Below are positions 45,084-53,985 of a stretch of DNA of 64,000 nucleotides, in pieces (position 1 is the stretch's first letter; every line of letters starts with the position of its first letter). This DNA comes from JAUIIK01 sp041390865 (GTDB lineage: Bacteria; Chloroflexota; Chloroflexia; Thermomicrobiales; CFX8). The notes under the pieces are model-generated. The model had not been told where the DNA came from and did not search any database. It was given only the letters and a program-made list of their open reading frames with translations. The stretch lies in assembly GCA_041390865.1 (NCBI GenBank), contig JAWKPC010000023.1, forward strand, positions 6,841 through 70,840. The letters run 5' to 3'. Made by a program: the position numbers and the translations under genes.

Positions 45084-46262
45084 ATGAGCGCTCCCTTCTC
45101 GCCAATCAGGCTCTGGACGCCGCTCCGTCCGAGGTCGCCAGAAGAAGAGCATCGAGCGGCGACACCGCTCGAGCTCTTCTTCGATCTCGTCTTTGTCGTC
45201 GCGATCGCTCAGGCCGCCAGCAGCCTCCATCATGCGGTGGCGGAAGATCACATCGGCGATGGCATCGTCAGCTATCTCATGGTCTTCTTTGCTATCTGGT
45301 GGGCCTGAGTTAACTTCACCTGGTTTTCGTCCGCATATGACAACAACGACGTCATCTATCGACTGCTCGTCTTCGCCCAGCTCTTCGGCGCCCTCGTCCT
45401 GGCGGCCGGTGTTACGACCGCCTTTGAAGAGAACAGCTGGGGTATCCCGATCGTCGGCTACGTCATCATGCGTCTGCCGCTGGCGATCCAGTGGCTCCGG
45501 GCGGCAGTGACAGACGAGCAGCGGCGTCCGACCGCTATTCGCTATGCTGCAGGCGTCATTCTCGTTCAGATAGCCTGGTGCGGCGTCTATTTTATTCCGG
45601 ATTCCGCGATCATCCCGGTATTCCTGGCACTCGTCGTCTGCGAGCTCGCAGTCCCGGCATGGGCAGAACGCGCGGCTAGAACCACCTGGCACGCCGGCCA
45701 TATCGCGGAGCGCTACGGACTCCTGACCATCATCGTCCTCGGCGAGTCGATCCTGGCCGCTACACTCGCGATCGAAGACACGACGATCACGACAACGTTC
45801 GATGGAGACCTTACGGCGATCATCGCCGGCGCATTCCTCACTGTCCTATCCATGTGGTGGCTGTACTTCTCGCGAATCTCCGAAGAACTCTTGACCACCT
45901 TCGAGAGAACCTTCGTCTGGGGCTACGGCCACTATTTCATCTTCTCGTCGGCGGCAGCGGTTGGCGCCGGGATCGCGATTTCCGTCGACTACGCTACGGA
46001 TCATGCGGCGATCGGTTCGTTCGCCGCCGGCGCATCGGTAGCCATTCCAGCGGCGGTGTTCTTGATGGGGATCTGGTCTCTCCACTTCCGGTTCCTGTCG
46101 AATAACAGGTACGAGCTGTTCCTGGCGCCGGCGTTCGCCATCGCCATTCTCCTGACGCCGCTTACCGGTTTCGCTGTACTCTTGACCGGTGTGCTGCTGG
46201 CGACGCTGGTGGCATTGGAGGTTGCGATTCAGCAAAGAGCAATCGCGCCTCGATCAGCGTAG
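45084..46262 (+). CDS. LtrA-family membrane protein with an in-frame TGA at a Trp position
   Basis: 393 codons including the TGA at 45306-45308. The start RPRSPEEEHRAATPLELFFD-LVFVVAI and later AERYGLLTIIVLGESILA are typical of the low-temperature-requirement protein A family (about ten membrane helices; function not established). The sequence FAIWWA-(TGA)-VNFTWFSSAYDN stays in the same frame on both sides, and family members have WWAWxNFTWF there, so TGA stands for Trp (TGG). Most other genes in the window use TGA as a normal stop. I see no hairpin of SECIS type downstream. A nonsense change or base error is most likely. Confidence 0.83.
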
Positions 46263-46316
46263 CCTTGTCATTCACGAAACCGCGTCGACGCAAAACGGGC
46301 ATGGAGAACTACCAGT

Positions 46317-47255
46317 ATGGCCGGTGGTAACGAACGAGTCGTCCTTGCCGCGCTTGGCGCGAATCTCGGAATTGCGGCGAGCAAGCTAGCGGTCGGGCTT
46401 ACGACGGGCAGTACGGCGATGCTGGCAGAAGCGGCACACTCGTTCGCCGACTCGATCAACCAGGTTTTTCTCCTCGTCAGCCTGCGGCTAAGCGACAATC
46501 CCGCCGACGAGTCCCATCCCTACGGCTACGGCAAAGAACGATTCTTCTGGGCCTTCCTTGCCGCAGTCTTTATCTTCGTTGCCGGGGCCTTCTTCTCGTT
46601 CTACCAGGGATTCGACCGCCTCCTGCATCCTCATGAGCACGAAGGAGCGTTCTGGCCAACCTACCTTGTCCTGGGAATCGCATTCGCGTTCGACGGCACC
46701 GTCTTCGTCATCGCTATCCGGGAAGTCCTCGGTCGCGCCCGGGAGCAGAGCATCGGCGCTTTCGAGTACCTGAAGCGAAGTTCTGACGTGACACTGAAGA
46801 CGGCCCTGTACGAGGATCTGGCGGCAACGATCGGCATCGTTATCGCCGTCATTGGCGTCGGGCTCGTCCAGATCACCGGCGACAGCCGATATGACGCGAT
46901 GGCGTCGATGGCCATCGGCGTCGTTCTGATCGCTGTCGCCCTCATGCTCGGCCGCGAGGCGAGGGCGCTGTTGCTCGGCGAGTCGGCGGAAGACCGGGTG
47001 GAAGCCCGGATCCGCGAGCAGTTGCTGTCTCATCCGGACGTCATGCGCATCGTTGAACTCTTGACGATGCAGCTCGGCTACAACAGCGTCCTCGTGACCG
47101 GCCGGATCGACCTGAGAAACAGCCTCAGCGCGCGCGAAGTCGAGAATCTGATGTCTTCATTGGACAGCCACGTCAAGGACGCCGTGCCCAGCGTGCGGAA
47201 CATCTATCTCGAACCGCACGCCCCGGGCGGCTCGAACCAGACAGAGAACGAATAA
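46317..47255 (+). CDS. Cation diffusion facilitator (CDF) metal exporter
   Basis: 312 residues with about six membrane helices. AMLAEAAHSFADSINQVFLL (HxxxD metal site of helix 2), HPYGYGKERFFWAF and ALYEDLAATIGIVIAVIGVG (helix 5 metal site ExLAA instead of DALHS) identify a CDF family transporter, with a cytoplasmic C-terminal ferredoxin-like domain (EARIREQLLSHPDVMRIVEL). The helix-5 text lacks the His-Asp pair of zinc exporters, so the ion may be Fe, Mn or another. It precedes the LLM oxidoreductase by 15 nt. Confidence 0.92.
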   Translation: MAGGNERVVLAALGANLGIAASKLAVGLTTGSTAMLAEAAHSFADSINQVFLLVSLRLSDNPADESHPYGYGKERFFWAFLAAVFIFVAGAFFSFYQGFDRLLHPHEHEGAFWPTYLVLGIAFAFDGTVFVIAIREVLGRAREQSIGAFEYLKRSSDVTLKTALYEDLAATIGIVIAVIGVGLVQITGDSRYDAMASMAIGVVLIAVALMLGREARALLLGESAEDRVEARIREQLLSHPDVMRIVELLTMQLGYNSVLVTGRIDLRNSLSAREVENLMSSLDSHVKDAVPSVRNIYLEPHAPGGSNQTENE

Positions 47256-47270
47256 CAAAGGAGTGAACGC

Positions 47271-48041
47271 TTGAGAATTGGTATCCAGATACAGCCACAG
47301 CATGCCGACTACGCCGACTTGCGCGAAACGGCGAAAAAGCTCGACGCCATGGGCGTCGACGTGATCTACACTTGGGATCATTTCTTTCCGCTCTGGGGCG
47401 ACCAGTCCAGCAAACACTTCGAGTGCTGGACCACGCTTGCATCGATCGCGGAGGTGACCGAACGCGCCAGTATCGGCGCGCTGGTGACGGCGAACAGCTA
47501 CCGGAATCCGAATCTCCTGGCCGACATGGCCCGGACCGTCGATCACATCTCGAACGGCCGCCTCATTCTCGGAATCGGAGCAGGGTGGGCCAAGATCGAC
47601 TATGACGAGTACGGCTATGAATTCGGAACGGCAGGAAGCAGACTTCGCGACCTTCGCCGCGATCTCCCGATCATTCGCCAGCGACTTGGCAAACTCAATC
47701 CGCCGCCCATCGGTGAGATGCCTATCTTGATCGGTGGCGGAGGCGAAAAAGTCACATTGCGCATCGTTGCCGAACACGCCGACATCTGGCACGGCTTTGG
47801 AGACCCGGAAACATTTATCCATAAGTCGGCCGTCCTGAATGACTGGTGTACGGAGATCGGACGCGACCCCGCATCGATCGAGCGGTCGGTCGGAATATCC
47901 GATCCGCAAGACTTCGAAGCGGGCGACGCCCTCCTCGCTGCCGGCGCCGGACAGATCACCTTCGGCGTCAGCGGACCCGACTACGATCTCTCGAACGTCC
48001 AGCCCTGGCTTGACTGGCGGGACGCCGCGAACCAGAGATAG
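47271..48041 (+). CDS. LLM-class (luciferase-like) F420-dependent oxidoreductase
   Basis: 256 residues from a TTG at 47271 with AGGAGTG at ideal distance. RIGIQIQPQHADYADLRETA, DVIYTWDHFFPLWG, LVTANSYRNPNLLADMARTV, DHISNGRLILGIGAGW and MPILIGGGGEKVTLRIVAEH are the signatures of TIGR03560/F420-type luciferase-like monooxygenases. It probably transfers hydride between F420H2 or FMN and an unknown substrate. F420 usage is inferred from the family. Confidence 0.9.
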   Translation: MRIGIQIQPQHADYADLRETAKKLDAMGVDVIYTWDHFFPLWGDQSSKHFECWTTLASIAEVTERASIGALVTANSYRNPNLLADMARTVDHISNGRLILGIGAGWAKIDYDEYGYEFGTAGSRLRDLRRDLPIIRQRLGKLNPPPIGEMPILIGGGGEKVTLRIVAEHADIWHGFGDPETFIHKSAVLNDWCTEIGRDPASIERSVGISDPQDFEAGDALLAAGAGQITFGVSGPDYDLSNVQPWLDWRDAANQR

Positions 48042-48128
48042 CCCGGCCGCGAGTTCCCGGGGACGATACCGGCCCCCACTCCGTCTCAGAGCCACGTGGG
48101 AGCGAGCAGATCTGTTGACCGCCGCCTG

Positions 48129-48257
48129 TTACCCGCAATGCGATGCATTGCCATGATACGTACGCACTGAGTTGGACAGGAAATTCAGGTAGCCGCCGAC
48201 ATGATCTCGTACCACGTCCACTTTGGCCAACTCTTCACCCCAGATTACGCACACCAT
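48129..48257 (-). CDS. Short ORF B (42 residues), homologous to short ORF A at 28371
   Basis: ATG at 48257 (MVCVIWGEELAKVDVVRDHV) to TAA at 48129, ending NASHCG. No clear ribosome-binding site precedes it. The last 25 residues match short ORF A (28371-28502) with 12 identities and mainly conservative changes; the two differ upstream. It may be a small protein or the end of a decayed gene. The family is unknown to me. Confidence 0.35.
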   Translation of the reverse strand: MVCVIWGEELAKVDVVRDHVGGYLNFLSNSVRTYHGNASHCG

Positions 48258-48621
48258 CGAACGCCAGATTGCGGCACGAGGTCAGCGTAACCCGGTCGAA
48301 CAATCATTCAGCGAACTGATCGAGAGTTTCATCGGGGAGATTCCGGTAGCGTGCACGAAGAACGGCCCCAACGAGCCGGGACAGGATGCGACGCTACAGA
48401 GGGGCGAGGTCACAAGCCGAATCCGAAGATTCGGTGAAGGATGCGACTCGCGTCGTGCCGGTAGATGATCGCTCATCGTACCGCCGGGCGACCGTTTGGC
48501 TCCGCCACCGACTGCTCCGAAGAACAGGGCCGGTGGGAGGCGCCAGCGGGAAGTCTCCCGGGAGAAGCAAGCTGCCGAGGCAGTTCGCTTCGTTGCGCCG
48601 ATCCGAAACAACTCATCGGGA

Positions 48622-48660
48622 CCGTACATACATAGTAACCGTACATTGACCCGATGTCAA
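48622..48660. promoter_or_regulatory. Operator-like cluster: two CCGTACAT copies and TTGAC-N5-GTCAA
   Basis: CCGTACAT at 48622-48629 and 48639-48646 are 17 bp apart, followed at once by the inverted repeat TTGAC-CCGAT-GTCAA (48646-48660). No start codon with family text follows on the plus strand and the YCII gene reads toward it, so the regulated gene, if any, is not evident. Confidence 0.3.
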
Positions 48661-48755
48661 GTGCTTTCGAGGTCATTTCCCAAGATTCGCTCCTCACCCG
48701 CATTCAACGCTATCCTCCCGTCGAGAAATCGCTGCTCGGGCGAGAACCCGGTCGG

Positions 48756-49103
48756 TCACGAATGCTGGACGATCGCTCGGATCTCAACCGCTCCTCCGAA
48801 GTCGAGTACCGGGCATTCTGCGGCGATGTCGACCGCCTCATCCTGGCTGGCGGCCCGGATATGGAAGTATCCGCCGATCCCTTCCTTGATCTCGGTGAAC
48901 GGGCCATCGACGATGATTTCCCCGGCCCGTGATCGCAGCAGTAGCCCTTCGGCTTCGAGTTCATTCGCACCGACATTCTGGCCGCGATCGCGCAGGGTAC
49001 GTGACCAGTCAACATACTTCTGGATCCGCTGCTGGGCAGCCTCTGGAGATAGCGTACCGGTATCGTCGTCACCACCTCGAATCAACAGCATGAACTCCGC
49101 CAT
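48756..49103 (-). CDS. YCII/DGPF-family protein
   Basis: 115 residues. I chose the second ATG at 49103 because GAGAGGAAG sits at proper distance from it; the frame extends upstream in poor text. EFMLLIRGGDDDTGTLSPEA, RSRAGEIIVDGPFTEIKEGI and GGYFHIRAASQDEAVDIAAE form the YCII-related (DGPF) family pattern with the central VDGPF motif. These proteins are small ferredoxin-like enzymes or partners of ECF sigma factors; no sigma factor is nearby. It diverges from the membrane nuclease gene at 49243. Confidence 0.85.
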   Translation of the reverse strand: MAEFMLLIRGGDDDTGTLSPEAAQQRIQKYVDWSRTLRDRGQNVGANELEAEGLLLRSRAGEIIVDGPFTEIKEGIGGYFHIRAASQDEAVDIAAECPVLDFGGAVEIRAIVQHS

Positions 49104-49242
49104 CGTCATCTTCCTCTCTCTAGCTCGACAGCTTCTTCTAGTAGATAGTCGAATGGGAAGCCGGATTTTCGACAGGTCGGACAACATTCACCGCAGAACG
49201 TATGATGCTGGCAGCGCGACGAGCTACGGAAGGCCTGGTTGA

Positions 49243-51168
49243 ATGCGGCACCGAACAACAGACAGCGGCATTGCCTCGCTCCTCCAGCCAGCTGGCTGGA
49301 TCGCAGCGATGTTCGCGATCGCGACCGCCATGATGCTCGAGTCGACCCGGGTCTTCGTCAGCTATCTGGTGTTCACGATCGATCAAAGCCAGCGCGTCAC
49401 CATCGGGCTCGTCGCCGTAACCGTCTTCGCCTTCCCCGCCGCGTGCTGGCTGCTCGTCCGATTGACGCCGCACAATCGCCTGATCGCTGCATTCGTCCTC
49501 ATTTTGACCGGATCACGACTTCTGATGCAGATCATCGAGCAACCGATGGCGAGGCTCGCCCTCAGCGGGCTGACGATAATTGCCTGGGGAATGCTGACGG
49601 TGCTGCTTGTCGGCGCGAATCGCCGGCCGGTCGCCGCAGGACTGGTCCTCGGTTTTGGACTGGATCTGGCCTTCCGATCGCTGCGAGGCTCCCTCGATTT
49701 GCCCTGGATACCCGGTCCGTTCCAGACGGCACAGGTCTTCGTCGCGCTCGTCCTGCTCACCGGAATATGGTGGCTGCGCCGCGACGCGATAGAAGGTGCC
49801 GGAACGACCTGGAGGTCAGCCGGAGCTCTGATCATCATCGGACCAGCCATCGCGATCTTTCATCTCCTGACCGGCAACATCGGCTTTGTGTCCATCAACG
49901 CGGATCTCTCCGCAACAGCCTCGAGCGCGCTGCTGGCCGCCGGCATGGCGCTCGGTATCGTCATCGCGATCCTGCGGCTGCTGGCCATCAACATGATCGG
50001 TGCCGGCGGCGGTCCGCTGATCGGCCGATTCATCCTCTTCGACGCGATCATCGGCGCGATCGCGCTGGTGTTCGCCTGGGGCTCTGATGGCATGACGTTG
50101 CTGGGCGTGCTGTTCGCCACCGTAACGGTAACCGAGCTGGTGCTCTTCGCCTTGACCGCCGAACCATCACGGCCGTCCGGCGGCATCGGCCCCGCCGCGG
50201 TCATGACGACCATAGGCTTGTTGCTCCAGTTCACCATGCTCTTCGTCTATTACACCTCCAGCGGCTCGGGGCTGATGCTCGGATTCGCCTGGATCGGTTT
50301 GGTAGTCGGAACGCTCTTTTCGGCACTGTCGCTCACCGCGTCCGTCCAACGCGAGCCGCTCAATTTACGCGCCTATCTGGCTCCTGCGGCCTTCGTCGGC
50401 GTGTTTCTCACGGCTGCCGTTCTCACTTCCGCCGCGAACCCGGTATCGCCCGATCCGGTTCCGGGCGACGCGGATGAGATCACGGTCATCACCTACAACA
50501 TTCAATCCGGCTTTTCGCGTGATAACTACTGGGATCTGGAACGCACTGCCGAGGTGATCGAGGATTCCGGCGCGGACATCGTCATACTCCAGGAGGTCGA
50601 CCGCGGTTGGATCGTAACAAGCGGCAACGATCAACTGCGCTGGCTCAGCGAGCGGTTGGGTATGCCGTATGCCTGGGGGCCGGCGTCAAACGACAATCTC
50701 TGGGGCAATGCAGTCCTGAGCCGGTTCCCGATCGCGTCAGAGACGACTACGAAGTACGAGTCGACGCAGAACCTCCAGCGATCTGCTCTGAGCGTCCGGC
50801 TCGAGCTCGGGGACGGCCGGGCCGTCAACATCGTCGCTACCCACCTCGACAATCCGAGCGGGGCAAGCGAAGCCAGAACGGAACAGGTCGATCAGCTCCT
50901 CGACGTTCTCGACACCGATCAACCCACGATCCTGGCCGGCGACTTCAACATGGCGCCGGACAACCCGCTCATCCAGCAGGTTGTTTCCTCCGGAATGACC
51001 GATACGGCGGCAGCTATGGGAGTCGACGACGGTACGTCAGAAGACGATCGTCGGATCGATTACGTGTTCGTAACCAGCGAAATCAGCATTGAGGAAGCTC
51101 GGGTCGTCGAGACGGACGCGTCGGACCACAAGCCGGTCGTCGTGAAGGTTCGACTGCCGAACCGCTAA
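49243..51168 (+). CDS. Membrane protein with C-terminal endonuclease/exonuclease/phosphatase domain
   Basis: 641 residues; ATG at 49243 after GGAAGG. About ten or more hydrophobic helices fill residues 15-400. From about 415 the EEP fold begins: VITYNIQSGFSRDNYWDLER, GADIVILQEVDRGW (metal Glu), VATHLDNPSGASEARTEQVD, ILAGDFNMAPDN and ASDHKPVVVKV (catalytic His). By family this domain cleaves phosphodiesters in nucleic acid or lipid; its topology puts it outside the membrane. Membrane-linked EEP proteins are known, but the substrate here is unknown. It converges with the epimerase gene. Confidence 0.88.
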   Translation: MRHRTTDSGIASLLQPAGWIAAMFAIATAMMLESTRVFVSYLVFTIDQSQRVTIGLVAVTVFAFPAACWLLVRLTPHNRLIAAFVLILTGSRLLMQIIEQPMARLALSGLTIIAWGMLTVLLVGANRRPVAAGLVLGFGLDLAFRSLRGSLDLPWIPGPFQTAQVFVALVLLTGIWWLRRDAIEGAGTTWRSAGALIIIGPAIAIFHLLTGNIGFVSINADLSATASSALLAAGMALGIVIAILRLLAINMIGAGGGPLIGRFILFDAIIGAIALVFAWGSDGMTLLGVLFATVTVTELVLFALTAEPSRPSGGIGPAAVMTTIGLLLQFTMLFVYYTSSGSGLMLGFAWIGLVVGTLFSALSLTASVQREPLNLRAYLAPAAFVGVFLTAAVLTSAANPVSPDPVPGDADEITVITYNIQSGFSRDNYWDLERTAEVIEDSGADIVILQEVDRGWIVTSGNDQLRWLSERLGMPYAWGPASNDNLWGNAVLSRFPIASETTTKYESTQNLQRSALSVRLELGDGRAVNIVATHLDNPSGASEARTEQVDQLLDVLDTDQPTILAGDFNMAPDNPLIQQVVSSGMTDTAAAMGVDDGTSEDDRRIDYVFVTSEISIEEARVVETDASDHKPVVVKVRLPNR

Positions 51169-51179
51169 CCGGCACGGAA

Positions 51180-52109
51180 CTAGGCCGGGTCGTCGTTGTC
51201 GGTGAACGAACGCACGGTCCGCTCGACACCGTCCACGAACGAAATCGAGGGCGTCCAACCGAGCTCCGCTTCGGCCCGGCGCACATCGAGATAGATCCTG
51301 TACACCTCGCCTGCCCTGGCAGGCTCGTGAATAGCGTCCTGGTCATAGTCAGCCGCGCCCGCTATAGCGCGGAAGACCTCGTTCACCGTCGTCGGTGCAC
51401 CGGTGCCAATGTTGATGGCCCGTCCCGACGCGCGTTCGAGGGCCATGATGTTCGCCCGTACGATGTCACCGACATAGATGAAATCGCGCTCCTGTGTACC
51501 GTCCCCGAATATCGTGCAGGGCAAACCCTGGAGCATCCGCTCGGTGAAGATCGCGACAACTCCAGCCTCTCCGTGAGGGTCCTGTCGCGGGCCGTAGACG
51601 TTGCCGTATCGCAGTGAGGTGAATTCGACGCCATAGAGCCGGTGATAGAGGTCGAGGTAGAGCTCGGCCGCATACTTCGACATCCCGTAGGGTGACTCGG
51701 GAACAACCGGGTGGTCTTCGTCGCAGGGCAGCTCGACCGGTTCGCCGTACATCGCTCCGCCGCTGGAGACGTTGATCACCTTGGAAACGCCGAACCGTCG
51801 CGCGGCCTCGAACACGGCGACCGAACCGAGGACGTTCCGGCGGGCATCGTTGACCGGATCGTCGATCGAGACGGGAACGGCGATTTGAGCCGCATGGTGA
51901 TTGATCACATCGGGCCGGAAATCTGCCACGAGATCCTGGAATTCGCTCGAAAGGATGCTCAACTCGCGAAACGGCGCGCTGGAATTGAGGTTCTCCGTCT
52001 TTCCCGTCGAAAGGTCATCCACAACGAGCACTTCGTGGCCCTCGCGGACGTAACCATCGACCACGTGGGATCCGATGAATCCCGCGCCGCCGGTTACCAG
52101 AATCTTCAT
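51180..52109 (-). CDS. NAD-dependent epimerase/dehydratase, UDP-glucose-4-epimerase-like
   Basis: 309 residues. ILVTGGAGFIGSHVVDGYVR (NAD-binding Rossmann motif), VINVSSGGAMYGEPVELPCD, the catalytic SPYGMSKYAAE (Tyr and Lys) and LRYGNVYGPRQDPHGEAGVV are typical extended short-chain dehydrogenases acting on nucleotide sugars. It probably makes a sugar for the cell surface. The small Cys-motif membrane protein gene lies 18 bp upstream in the same orientation. Confidence 0.93.
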   Translation of the reverse strand: MKILVTGGAGFIGSHVVDGYVREGHEVLVVDDLSTGKTENLNSSAPFRELSILSSEFQDLVADFRPDVINHHAAQIAVPVSIDDPVNDARRNVLGSVAVFEAARRFGVSKVINVSSGGAMYGEPVELPCDEDHPVVPESPYGMSKYAAELYLDLYHRLYGVEFTSLRYGNVYGPRQDPHGEAGVVAIFTERMLQGLPCTIFGDGTQERDFIYVGDIVRANIMALERASGRAINIGTGAPTTVNEVFRAIAGAADYDQDAIHEPARAGEVYRIYLDVRRAEAELGWTPSISFVDGVERTVRSFTDNDDPA

Positions 52110-52127
52110 GCGTTGATGAGCACCAAT

Positions 52128-52469
52128 CTATCCGAGGCCAACCGCGCGACCGACTTCGACCGGTGCGCTTGCGCCGAAGGTCTGCGCGGCAACCGCCGCA
52201 GCCAGAACGACAAGAGCGACGATCGCCGCAGCGTACATGAGTTTGCGGAACCTGCCGGACGTTTTTCCATTGGTCGCGTCGGCGTACATCGGACAACTGC
52301 GATGACGAGATCCGAGACAGTAGGAGACCTGATACTCGAGCGTCACTTCTTGACGTTCCGAGACGATGCACCGGCGCCCCGAGCTTCGACACTCCAGAAA
52401 GTCGCATGCGGATTCGCGAAGCAGATACGGCTGTAGTGGCTTTTTGACGATTGGTTGCAGCCTGATCAT
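52128..52469 (-). CDS. Small membrane protein with a conserved Cys/His motif; start uncertain
   Basis: 113 residues from an ATG at 52469; a longer form from 52634 is possible. The N-terminal part reads LRESACDFLECRSSGRRCIV, then EVTLEYQVSYCLGSRHRSCP, then MY. This has the spacing C-x2-L...RC...EV-x-L-x-YQ-x2-YCL-x4-H-x2-CPMY that I associate with Chloroflexota proteins of unknown function, often fused to LysM or a helix. A single membrane helix (LMYAAAIVALVVLAAAVAAQ) follows. The Cys set may bind zinc. Ribosome-binding sites are poor for all candidate starts. Confidence 0.55.
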   Translation of the reverse strand: MIRLQPIVKKPLQPYLLRESACDFLECRSSGRRCIVSERQEVTLEYQVSYCLGSRHRSCPMYADATNGKTSGRFRKLMYAAAIVALVVLAAAVAAQTFGASAPVEVGRAVGLG

Positions 52470-52689
52470 CGGGCAGGCGATGGGCTGGGTGTCCTGAATC
52501 GTCAGCGCCCGGTAGCGCCACTGCTTGCGCTGCTCTTCTTCTACCGGAATATGGATCCGGATCGACGGAGCCTCGACGGGCCGGCTATTGCCCCTCGCAT
52601 GGTGCCGATATCGGGCACGATCGACGGTCGGCATGATTGCTAGCTGTGCCACCGATAGACCACCTCTCGTCAATGGAATTGTACGGACA

Positions 52690-52701
52690 TGCGTACGTAC
52701 G
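52690..52701. promoter_or_regulatory. Perfect palindrome GCGTACGTACGC
   Basis: A 12-bp perfect palindrome in the spacer between the small Cys-motif gene and moaA, with GATATGGTAC just after it. It shares the core GTACGTAC with the site at 26517. Confidence 0.3.
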
Positions 52702-52883
52702 CTGATATGGTACAGCAGGCCCGGTCCCCTGTCGAGTTCCTCCCGCGATGACGATGGCCGCCGAACGGGAACCCGAAGACAATCGATGCCCTGGAGATCG
52801 CGAACTCGCGCTGAGAACACGTGAGAACGTGGCAGATGGATCGGTATGCCACGGTCGCTAGTCAATCGCGATATAATCAATGG

Positions 52884-53897
52884 ATGAATAGCCTTAACGA
52901 TCGCTTCAATCGACCCCTTCGGGATCTCCGGATCTCGGTGACCGACCGCTGCAATTTCCGGTGTGTCTACTGCATGCCGAAGGAGATCTTCGGTGCCAAC
53001 TATCCCTTCCTCCAACGGGATGAGGTACTGACGTTCGAGGAAATCGAGCGCGTGGCGAGGACCTTCGCCCGCGGCGGCGTGCGCAAGCTCCGTATTACCG
53101 GTGGCGAGCCGCTGGTGAGAAGAAACATCGAGGAACTCATCGAACGATTAGCCTCGATCCCTGAGATCGACGACATAGCGATGACGACGAATGGCTCGAT
53201 GCTTTCTCCGAAGAAGGCGAGAGCGCTCAAAGATGCTGGCCTCGACCGGATCACGGTGAGCCTGGATTCGCTCGATAACGATGTCTTCAAGTCGATGAAC
53301 GACGTTAATTTTCCGGTCGAGCGGGTACTTCAGGCGATCGACAACGCGACTGCGGTCGGGCTTGACCCGGTCAAGGTCGACACCGTCGTCAAGCGCGGCC
53401 TCAACGATCACACGATCATCCAGCTGGCCAGCCACTTCCGCAATACTGGCGTGATACCGCGCTTCATCGAGTTCATGGATGTCGGTTCGACGAACGGCTG
53501 GCGAATGGAAGACGTCGTCTCAGCCAGAGAGATCATCGACGCGATATCCGGTGAATGGGCGATAGCTCCGGCCGAGCCGAATTACTACGGCGAGGTAGCG
53601 AATCGATACCGCTACCTTGACGGCGGCGGCGAGTTCGGGATCATCGCGTCCGTGACCCAGCCGTTCTGTGGCACCTGTACCCGCGCCCGGCTTTCCGCGG
53701 ACGGTCAGCTTTATACCTGCCTCTTCGGCACGCACGGCCACGACTTTCGCGACCTGCTGCGTTCCGGCGCCTCAGACGACGACATTTTCGACGCGCTGTC
53801 CGGTGTCTGGACACGGCGCGCGGATCGCTACTCGGAGCTCCGGACCGAGAACACGATCTATCTCCGCAAGGTGGAGATGTCGCGCATCGGCGGTTAG
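52884..53897 (+). CDS. moaA: GTP 3',8-cyclase MoaA
   Basis: 337 residues from the ATG at 52884 (MNSLNDRFNRPLRDLRISVT); upstream in-frame text is unlike the family. The radical-SAM cluster is C23-x3-C27-x2-C30 in TDRCNFRCVYCMP, followed by RITGGEPLVRRNIEEL and TTNGSMLSP. The second C-terminal 4Fe-4S site is PFCGTCTRARLSADGQLYTC. With MoaC it turns GTP into cyclic pyranopterin monophosphate, the first step of molybdenum cofactor synthesis. moaC is not in the window. The penultimate GG expected of MoaA is present at the C-terminus (SRIGG). Confidence 0.97.
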   Translation: MNSLNDRFNRPLRDLRISVTDRCNFRCVYCMPKEIFGANYPFLQRDEVLTFEEIERVARTFARGGVRKLRITGGEPLVRRNIEELIERLASIPEIDDIAMTTNGSMLSPKKARALKDAGLDRITVSLDSLDNDVFKSMNDVNFPVERVLQAIDNATAVGLDPVKVDTVVKRGLNDHTIIQLASHFRNTGVIPRFIEFMDVGSTNGWRMEDVVSAREIIDAISGEWAIAPAEPNYYGEVANRYRYLDGGGEFGIIASVTQPFCGTCTRARLSADGQLYTCLFGTHGHDFRDLLRSGASDDDIFDALSGVWTRRADRYSELRTENTIYLRKVEMSRIGG

Positions 53898-53921
53898 TTC
53901 ATAGCTTCGAGACCAAGAGCA

Positions 53922-53963
53922 CACAAGCGGACGGGGCCAGTGATCTGGCCCCGTCCGCTTGTG
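53922..53963. terminator. Very strong bidirectional hairpin, 19 bp perfect
   Basis: 53922-53940 (CACAAGCGGACGGGGCCAG) is exactly complementary to 53945-53963, with loop TGAT. It sits between the moaA stop (53897) and the stop of the convergent TadG-like gene (53986). There is no T tract, but position and strength argue for a shared terminator. Confidence 0.75.
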
Positions 53964-53985
53964 CAACCGTCTACCTGAGTCCAGA

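Larger units (their letters stand above)
48042..48755. other. 714-base region with little coding content
   Basis: No full-length gene is visible between the LLM oxidoreductase and the YCII stop. It contains short ORF B on the minus strand (48129-48257) and an operator-like cluster at 48622-48660. The remaining frames are short and lack ribosome-binding sites. The composition looks like decayed coding DNA. Confidence 0.45.

Noticed and set aside
45306..45308. UGA reassigned to Trp in this organism
   Set aside because: Many clear genes in the window end in TGA directly after their conserved C-termini, so TGA is a normal stop here.
52128..53015. Long minus-strand frame that would extend the small Cys protein to 295 residues
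   Set aside because: It would overlap the start of moaA and its upstream text is unlike any protein; a start at 52469 or 52634 is more reasonable.
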